Source of the DNA: Ensifer adhaerens
GTDB taxonomy: Bacteria; Pseudomonadota; Alphaproteobacteria; Rhizobiales; Rhizobiaceae
NCBI RefSeq assembly: GCF_013283195.1
Contig: NZ_JABEKT010000001.1
Coordinates: 3,111,473 to 3,175,472 of the forward strand
Direction: 5' to 3'
Length of the DNA stretch: 64,000 nt
The notes below the pieces were generated by a model, which did no database searches, was not told the DNA's origin, and worked only from the letters and a program-made list of their open reading frames with translations. The translations under genes and the position numbers were made by a program. The first letter of the stretch is position 1, and every line of letters starts with the position of its first letter. Shown piece by piece: positions 58,021 through 64,000 of this stretch.

Positions 58021-58032
58021 TTCATTAATGAA
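58021..58032. promoter_or_regulatory. Palindrome upstream of the leftward operon
   Basis: TTCATTAATGAA is a perfect 12-bp palindrome 22-33 bp before the amidohydrolase ATG, in the intergenic region shared with rpiR. It is a candidate operator. Confidence 0.35.
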
Positions 58033-58095
58033 AAGATTTGTTCAGAGATTAGCCAGTGTCAATCGAAATCTGAAACGATCTCTTCAAAATTGCGA

Positions 58096-58134
58096 TTGAC
58101 TCCAATTGTGACAGCGATGTTTAATCTGTCACAA
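58096..58134 (+). promoter_or_regulatory. Promoter and operator of the rpiR-family gene
   Basis: TTGACT (58096-58101) and TTTAAT (58120-58125), 18 bp apart, form a good promoter. TTGTGACAG and CTGTCACAA (58106-58114 and 58126-58134) form a perfect 9-bp inverted repeat around its -10, well placed for repression by the RpiR protein itself. Confidence 0.55.
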
Positions 58135-58165
58135 ACTGGCATTAGACCAGTTCAGGGGAACCGAT

Positions 58166-59044
58166 TTGACCAGCAAGGCGACATCCACGACGGTGTCGGA
58201 TGTGATCAATGCCCACTTCACCGCGCTGACCCGCGCGGAAAGGCAGTTGGCGGAGACACTTCTCGACAATTATCCGGTCTCGGGACTCGGTTCGATCACC
58301 ACGGTCGCCGAGAACGCCGGCGTGTCGACACCAACAGTCGCCCGCATGGTGCAAAAGCTTGGTTTCAAAGGCTTTCCCGATTTTCAGTCGCGGCTGCACC
58401 AGGAGCTGGAAGCGACGATTTCCAACCCGATCACCAAGCATGACCGCTGGGCTGCAAGCGCGCCGGGTACCCACACGCTCAACCGCTTTGCCGACGCCGC
58501 CATGAACAACATGCGCGAGACGCTGTCGCAGATCGAACCGCAGGAATTCGACGAGGCGGTAGCCCTTGTCGCCGACCGCAAGCGCAACGTCTATCTGCTG
58601 GGCGGCCGCATCACCCGCGCCGTTGCCGATTATCTCTTCACCCACCTGCAGGTCATCCGCCCTGGCGTCACCGAAATCGCCTCCAATGCCAGCGCCTGGC
58701 CGCATTACGTGCTCGACATGCGCCATGGCGACGTGCTGATTCTCTTCGACATCCGCCGCTACGAGCAGGAGATGGAGACACTCGCGAAATCCGCCCGCGA
58801 CCGCGGCGTCGAGATCGTGCTCTTTACCGATCGCTGGAGTTCACCGGTCGCCAAATCCGCCTCCAAGGTCTTCCGCTCGCAGATCGAAGTGCCGTCCGCC
58901 TGGGACAGTTCGGTGGTCATCCTGTTTCTGGTCGAAGCGTTGATCGAAGCCGTGCAGAGCTCCAACTGGGACGCGACACGCGACCGGATGAAGACGCTCG
59001 AAGGGCTGTTCGATTCGACCCGCATCTTTCGCAAACCGGTTTAG
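58166..59044 (+). CDS. RpiR-family transcriptional regulator
   Basis: A 292-residue regulator with an N-terminal HTH_6 domain (TTVAENAGVSTPTVARMVQKLG at about 45-66 contains the recognition helix) and a C-terminal SIS domain (about 120-260, VYLLGGRITRAVADYLF). It starts with TTG at 58166, supported by AGGGGA 8 bp upstream; no upstream ATG is possible. SIS domains often bind sugar phosphates. It is divergent from the amine operon and upstream of the ABC importer, so it may control both. Confidence 0.88.
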   Translation: MTSKATSTTVSDVINAHFTALTRAERQLAETLLDNYPVSGLGSITTVAENAGVSTPTVARMVQKLGFKGFPDFQSRLHQELEATISNPITKHDRWAASAPGTHTLNRFADAAMNNMRETLSQIEPQEFDEAVALVADRKRNVYLLGGRITRAVADYLFTHLQVIRPGVTEIASNASAWPHYVLDMRHGDVLILFDIRRYEQEMETLAKSARDRGVEIVLFTDRWSSPVAKSASKVFRSQIEVPSAWDSSVVILFLVEALIEAVQSSNWDATRDRMKTLEGLFDSTRIFRKPV

Positions 59045-59148
59045 GAGGGACAGCCGGAACGTTCACGAAGTTTTATGCACATGTGTCTCAGTGAAGGCGC
59101 CGTGTCGGAAAAAGATTTGTTCTTCCAACGACATGGGCGGCGCGAACA

Positions 59149-59162
59149 GACAGATCGCTGTC
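59149..59162. promoter_or_regulatory. GACAG/CTGTC repeat upstream of the binding-protein gene
   Basis: GACAG and CTGTC are 4 bp apart, and the right half continues as CTGTCACA, matching half of the operator at 58126. It lies 70-83 bp before the substrate-binding protein start. Confidence 0.4.
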
Positions 59163-59231
59163 ACACAAGTTTCATAGCATCTCTTTAACAGCATCGCCGA
59201 AATTGACTGAAAACCCATAAGGAGAACGCCA

Positions 59232-60338
59232 GTGATTTCAACGACTCAACGCCTGCTCTCGCTTTCCACCGCCATTCTCTTGGCAACGACGGCCATTGCC
59301 GCTGCCGAGCCGAGCGCAGAGCTCATCGAAGCTGCCAAGAAGGAAGGCATGCTGACCACCGTCGCCCTGCCCCACGACTGGTGCGGCTATGGCGACGTCA
59401 TCGCCGCCTTCAAGGCCAAGTATCCGGAAATCCAGGTCAACGAACTGAACCCCGACGCCGGCTCTGCCGACGAAGTCGAGGCCGTCAAGGCCAACAAGGA
59501 CAACAAGGGCCCGCAGGCGCCTGACGTTGTCGACGTCGGCCTTGCTTTCGGTCCGCAGATGAAGGCCGAAGGCCTGCTGCAGCCCTACAAGGTGTCGACC
59601 TGGGACGAAATTCCTGACAGCGTCAAGGATGCCGAAGGCTACTGGTACGGCGACTATTACGGCGTCATGTCCTTCCTGGTGAACAAGGACCTCGTCGCCA
59701 ACGCGCCGAAGGACTGGGCCGACCTCTTGAAGCCGGAATATGCCGGCCAGGTGGCACTCGCCGGCGACCCGCGCGCCTCGAACCAGGCGATCCTCGGCGT
59801 TCTCGCTGCTGGCCTCGCCAAGGGCGCCAAATCCGGCAAGGAAGCCGGTGAAGCCGGTCTCGCCTACTTTGCCGAGTTGAACAAGGCCGGCAACTTCGTT
59901 CCGGTTATCGGCAAGTCCGGCACGCTCGCCCAGGGCTCGACCCCGATCGTCGTTGCCTGGGACTACAACGCTCTCGGCTGGGCGAAGACGCTTAACGGCA
60001 ACCCGCCGACCGAAGTCGTCGTTCCTGCAAGCGGCGTTCTCGCCGGCGTCTACGTTCAGGGCATCTCGGCCTATGCGCCGCACCCGAACGCCGCCAAGCT
60101 GTGGATGGAACACCTCTACTCCGACGAAGGTCAGCTCGGCTGGCTGAAGGGCTTCTGCCACCCGACCCGCTTCAACGCCATGGTCAAGGCCGGCAAGGTT
60201 CCGCAGGAGCTGATCGACGCCCTGCCGCCGGCAGCTGCCTACGAAAAGGCCTACTTCCCGACGCTCGAAGAAGTCGATGCCAACAAGGCAGCGGTCACCG
60301 GCGCCTGGGATTCCGTGGTCGGCGCCAACGTTCAGTAA
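59232..60338 (+). CDS. ABC transporter substrate-binding protein (family 1 type)
   Basis: A 368-residue periplasmic binding protein with a signal peptide cleaved near IAAAEPS. The start is GTG at 59232 after AAGGAG. The fold is of the iron/polyamine/2-aminoethylphosphonate group (PDVVDVGLAFGPQMKAEG, DYYGVMSFLVNKDL, VVAWDYNALG). The ligand is not identifiable. It heads a four-gene importer operon with two permeases and an ATPase. Confidence 0.88.
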   Translation: MISTTQRLLSLSTAILLATTAIAAAEPSAELIEAAKKEGMLTTVALPHDWCGYGDVIAAFKAKYPEIQVNELNPDAGSADEVEAVKANKDNKGPQAPDVVDVGLAFGPQMKAEGLLQPYKVSTWDEIPDSVKDAEGYWYGDYYGVMSFLVNKDLVANAPKDWADLLKPEYAGQVALAGDPRASNQAILGVLAAGLAKGAKSGKEAGEAGLAYFAELNKAGNFVPVIGKSGTLAQGSTPIVVAWDYNALGWAKTLNGNPPTEVVVPASGVLAGVYVQGISAYAPHPNAAKLWMEHLYSDEGQLGWLKGFCHPTRFNAMVKAGKVPQELIDALPPAAAYEKAYFPTLEEVDANKAAVTGAWDSVVGANVQ

Positions 60339-60451
60339 GCGTTTCCACAATCATGCTGCCCCGGCCGGTTTTCCGGCCGGGGCAGATGCGATATCGATAA
60401 GCAATTCAATGAACGACCGCGTCCGTAACGCGGCTTCTCGGGGCGAACGGA

Positions 60452-61333
60452 ATGTCATCTGCTCACACCGGCGCCAGGCCACCTGCGCGCCGTCTTCCGC
60501 TTCACTGGCTCGGCGTCCTGCCCTTTGCAGCGTTCGTGTTCCTTTTTCTGATTCTGCCAACGATGAAGATCGTGGTCGGCGCCTTCCAGACGCCTGATGG
60601 CAGCTTCACCTTCGACAACATCATCGGTCTGTTCACGCCGTCGATCCTGTCGGCCTACTGGATCTCCATCAAGATCAGCATCGCCTCGGCGCTTCTCGGC
60701 TGCCTGATCGGCTTTGCGATTGCGTCTGCCGTCGTCTTCGGCAGTCTGCCGAAATGGATCCGCGGACCGCTTTTGACCTTTTCCGGCGTCGCTTCGAACT
60801 TCGCCGGCGTCCCGCTCGCCTTCGCGTTTCTCGCAACGCTCGGCCCCGTCGGCATCCTTACCGTGTTCCTGCGCTCGAACTTCGGTCTCGACCTCAGGCT
60901 GCTCGGCTTCAACCTCCTGTCCTTCTGGGGGCTGACCGTCACCTATCTGTTCTTCCAGATTCCGCTGATGATCCTCATCATCACCCCGGCTCTCGACGGA
61001 TTGAAGCGCGAGTGGCGCGAGGCTGCCGAAATTCTCGGTGCCACCGGCCTGCAGTACTGGCGCATGGTCGCCTTCCCGATCCTGCTGCCTTCACTTCTCG
61101 GCACCCTCGCGCTCCTCTTCGCCAACGCCTTCGGAGCCGTCGCGACGGCGATCGCGCTCACCGGCTCGTCGCTCTCGATCGTCCCCATCCTGCTCTTCGC
61201 CCAGATCCGCGGCGACGTTCTCGGCAATCCGCACCTCGGCTACGCACTCGCCTTCGGCATGATCGTCGTCACGGGCATCGCGAACGCGATCTACATCTGG
61301 CTTCGCGCCCGCAGCGAGAGGTGGCTGAAATGA
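60452..61333 (+). CDS. ABC transporter permease, first subunit
   Basis: A 293-residue inner-membrane permease with about six segments and the EAA loop EWREAAEILGATGLQYWRMV at about 188-207, which couples to the ATPase. LPLHWLGVLPFAAFVFLFLI is the first span. It overlaps the second permease gene by ATGA. Family relatives are PotB/AfuB-like. Confidence 0.9.
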   Translation: MSSAHTGARPPARRLPLHWLGVLPFAAFVFLFLILPTMKIVVGAFQTPDGSFTFDNIIGLFTPSILSAYWISIKISIASALLGCLIGFAIASAVVFGSLPKWIRGPLLTFSGVASNFAGVPLAFAFLATLGPVGILTVFLRSNFGLDLRLLGFNLLSFWGLTVTYLFFQIPLMILIITPALDGLKREWREAAEILGATGLQYWRMVAFPILLPSLLGTLALLFANAFGAVATAIALTGSSLSIVPILLFAQIRGDVLGNPHLGYALAFGMIVVTGIANAIYIWLRARSERWLK

Positions 61334-62112
61334 AGAAGATATGGGCCTGGGGGGCCCTCATTTTCGGCCTCCTCTATTTCACCCTGCCGCTCATCGGCAT
61401 GACGAACTTCTCACTGAAGATGCGTCGCGGCGAGTATTCCTTCGACGCCTATGGCAAGGTCTTCAGCGATCCGCGCTTCCAGGAGACCTTCACCTATTCC
61501 ATCATGCAGGCGCTGTTCACCATCGCCTTCGGCGTGCTGCTCGTGGTGCCGACGGCCTACTGGGTTCGCCTGAAGCTGCCGCGGTTGCGGCCCTACATCG
61601 AGTTCATCACGCTGCTGCCGCTCGTCATCCCGGCGATCGTCATCGTCTTTGGCTATATCCGCCTCTACAACACCTCGAGCTGGCTGCCGCTGACCGGATC
61701 GATCGCGGGCACCAATGTGCTTCTGATGTTCGGCTATGCCATCCTCGCCCTTCCCTACATGTACAGGGCCGTAGACACCGGGCTTCGCACGATCGACATC
61801 GCCACACTGACAGAGGCCGCTCAAAGCCTCGGCGCGGGGTGGGCGACCATTCTCGGCCGGATCATCCTGCCGAATGTCCTGGTTGCGGTGCTCTCCGGCG
61901 CCTTCCTGACATTTGCCATCGTCATCGGCGAATTCACCATGGCAGCGCTTTTGAACAGGCCGGCCTTCGGTCCGTATATGCAGCTTCTGGGCGCCAACCG
62001 CGCCTATGAGCCAGCCGCCCTCGCCGTCATCGCGTTCGGCATCACCTGGGGCTGCCTCGGCCTCATCCAGCTCGTCTCGCGCTTCCAAAAAAGCGCGCCT
62101 CCCAAGGCCTGA
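61330..62112 (+). CDS. ABC transporter permease, second subunit
   Basis: A 260-residue inner-membrane permease. The ATG at 61330 overlaps the preceding stop codon. Six segments and an EAA loop (LTEAAQSLGAGWATILGRII) are visible. It is PotC-like in placement. The plus-strand frame extends about 570 bp upstream, but that part overlaps the first permease and is not coding. Confidence 0.9.
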   Translation: MKKIWAWGALIFGLLYFTLPLIGMTNFSLKMRRGEYSFDAYGKVFSDPRFQETFTYSIMQALFTIAFGVLLVVPTAYWVRLKLPRLRPYIEFITLLPLVIPAIVIVFGYIRLYNTSSWLPLTGSIAGTNVLLMFGYAILALPYMYRAVDTGLRTIDIATLTEAAQSLGAGWATILGRIILPNVLVAVLSGAFLTFAIVIGEFTMAALLNRPAFGPYMQLLGANRAYEPAALAVIAFGITWGCLGLIQLVSRFQKSAPPKA

Positions 62113-62124
62113 GGATCGGTTCAT

Positions 62125-63186
62125 ATGAGTTTCCTGACACTGACCAACATCCAGAAATCCTTCGGCCCCGTGCAAGTCGTGCATGGCTTCGACATGGCGA
62201 TCGAGAAGGGCGAGTTCGTCTCGTTCCTTGGGCCCTCGGGCTGCGGCAAGACCACCGTCTTGCGCATGATCGCCGGCTTCGAGACGCCCTCCAGCGGATC
62301 CATCGTCATCAATGGCAAGGACCAGGGCACGCTGAAACCGAACCAGCGCAACATCGGCATGGTGTTCCAGGCCTACGCTCTGTTTCCGAACATGAACGTG
62401 CACGACAACGTCGCCTTCGGCCTGAAGGTCGCCGGTGCTCCGAAGGCGGAGACCGACACGCGCGTCAAGCAGATGCTGAGCCTGATCAAGCTCGAGCACC
62501 TGGCCGACCGTTTCCCCTACCAGCTGTCCGGCGGCCAGCAGCAGCGCGTGGCGCTCGCCCGCGCGCTCGCAGTCAAGCCGCAGGTGCTTTTGCTCGACGA
62601 ACCACTGTCGGCGCTCGACGCCAAGATCCGCGTGTCGCTACGCGAGGAAATCCGCCAGATCCAGCAGCAACTCGGCATCACCACCGTCTTCGTCACCCAT
62701 GACCAGGAAGAGGCGCTGTCGATCTCGGATCGCATTGTCGTGATGAATGGCGGCCGTGCCGACCAGATCGGCACGCCGTTCGAGATCTACAACACACCTG
62801 CCACCCGCTTCGTCGCCTCCTTCGTCGGCACGCTCAACATCATCGAGGCCAAGGTCGCAGACCCGGCCACGGGCGCCGTCGCCATTGGCAACCAGCAGGT
62901 CTCGCTGAAGGAGCAGATTGCCGGCATGAAGGGCGGCGACCCGATTTCGCTGGCGCTGCGCCCGGAGGCAGGCTCGATCGCCGACAGCGCCAAGGGTGAT
63001 ACGGCACTGACCGGTGAAGTGGTTTCGACCAGCTTCCTCGGCTCGGTCATCCGCACCAAGCTGCGGATCGGCGGCGATGTCATCTCTTTCGACATGTTCA
63101 ACGACCCCGGCCTGACGCCGCCGACCTTCGGCGACAACGTCACGCTGCGTTTCGCCGCCAAGGATCTGCTGGTCATCCGCGAGTAG
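62125..63186 (+). CDS. ABC transporter ATP-binding protein
   Basis: A 353-residue ATPase. Walker A GPSGCGKTTVLRMIAG (about 37-52), Q-loop FQAYALFPNMNV, signature LSGGQQQRVALARALA, Walker B VLLLDEPLSALDAK and the switch His in VTHDQEEAL are complete. A C-terminal TOBE-like domain begins about residue 250, as in PotA/FbpC-type transporters. It begins 12 bp after the second permease and ends the operon. Confidence 0.92.
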   Translation: MSFLTLTNIQKSFGPVQVVHGFDMAIEKGEFVSFLGPSGCGKTTVLRMIAGFETPSSGSIVINGKDQGTLKPNQRNIGMVFQAYALFPNMNVHDNVAFGLKVAGAPKAETDTRVKQMLSLIKLEHLADRFPYQLSGGQQQRVALARALAVKPQVLLLDEPLSALDAKIRVSLREEIRQIQQQLGITTVFVTHDQEEALSISDRIVVMNGGRADQIGTPFEIYNTPATRFVASFVGTLNIIEAKVADPATGAVAIGNQQVSLKEQIAGMKGGDPISLALRPEAGSIADSAKGDTALTGEVVSTSFLGSVIRTKLRIGGDVISFDMFNDPGLTPPTFGDNVTLRFAAKDLLVIRE

Positions 63187-63289
63187 CCGAGCGTTGAAAG
63201 GTCAACCGTCGCTGGAATCATTTCGCCCGGCGGCGGCCGGCCTTGGAAAAATCTGTCGTAATTTCCAGGATTTTCGTCGCGCCACGCGT

Positions 63290-63317
63290 TTGACCACGCG
63301 TGGCCGATCTATATAGT
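63290..63317 (+). promoter_or_regulatory. Promoter of the riboswitch-ribH2 unit
   Basis: TTGACC at 63290-63295 and TATAGT at 63312-63317 are separated by 16 bp. GCCACGCGT and ACGCGTGGC (63281-63289, 63296-63304) form a 9-bp inverted repeat around the -35. Transcription would begin near 63324, just before the riboswitch. Confidence 0.55.
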
Positions 63318-63326
63318 CGGCCCTGT

Positions 63327-64000
<674 letters not shown>

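Overview
The window is GC-rich chromosomal DNA from an alphaproteobacterium, most likely a Rhizobiaceae member of the Ensifer/Sinorhizobium group. I base this on recalled resemblance of the proteins (MurB 324 aa, FtsW 384 aa, MraY 366 aa, RsmH 341 aa, Pfp 404 aa), the betaine-lipid genes btaAB, a Brucella-type second lumazine synthase, and rhizobial palindromic repeats of the RIME type. No database search was possible.

Layout. (1) 1-660: a small secreted-protein candidate and an unrecognised frame running off the left edge, separated from murB by a bidirectional hairpin. (2) 665-14760, minus strand: the dcw cell wall and division cluster in the order mraZ, rsmH, ftsL, ftsI, murE, murF, mraY, murD, ftsW, murG, murC, murB. 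Upstream of mraZ lie four TGGGN boxes with an exact 10-bp period, the arrangement of an MraZ operator. The cluster stops after murB; ddl, ftsQ, ftsA and ftsZ are not adjacent. (3) About 15254-15653: RNase P RNA, minus strand. (4) 15741-31869: mixed housekeeping genes, several acting on peptidoglycan (two lytic transglycosylases, an AmpD-like amidase, a GH25 lysozyme, an MltB-like transglycosylase), plus pfp, a LysE exporter, a GGDEF protein with a degenerate EAL domain, and btaAB. (5) 32127-38939: a 25-residue membrane peptide, an ArsR-methyltransferase/metF operon with a palindromic operator, a candidate structured RNA, a PRPP synthetase unlike my recollection of rhizobial PrsA, a MITE-like repeat, ettA, and an RNase T2 homologue lacking key catalytic residues. 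(6) 39123-48247: hydrolase, EamA transporter, ThDP enzyme, cupin, phosphatase-like protein, epimerase-like protein, L,D-transpeptidase, and an FAD oxidoreductase behind a long leader with a strong terminator. (7) 48717-51247: a globin-coupled chemoreceptor and an orphan ParA.

(8) 51484-63186 is the most coherent metabolic island. A minus-strand run encodes an N-formylglutamate amidohydrolase-like protein, an APC permease, a glutamine-synthetase-like ligase, an aldehyde dehydrogenase and an iron-type alcohol dehydrogenase, ending in a clear terminator. Divergently lie an RpiR regulator and a complete ABC importer (binding protein, two permeases, ATPase). The gene set fits uptake of an amine or amino alcohol, gamma-glutamylation, two oxidation steps and hydrolytic release; substrate and pathway are inference.

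(9) 63290-64000: promoter, FMN riboswitch and the start of ribH2. The variable arm of the riboswitch carries a RIME-like double palindrome of about 100 nt. Repeats also touch gene ends: the stop codons of pfp and prs each lie in the TAGAGC terminus of a palindromic element. I saw no tRNA, CRISPR array, complete insertion sequence or prophage.
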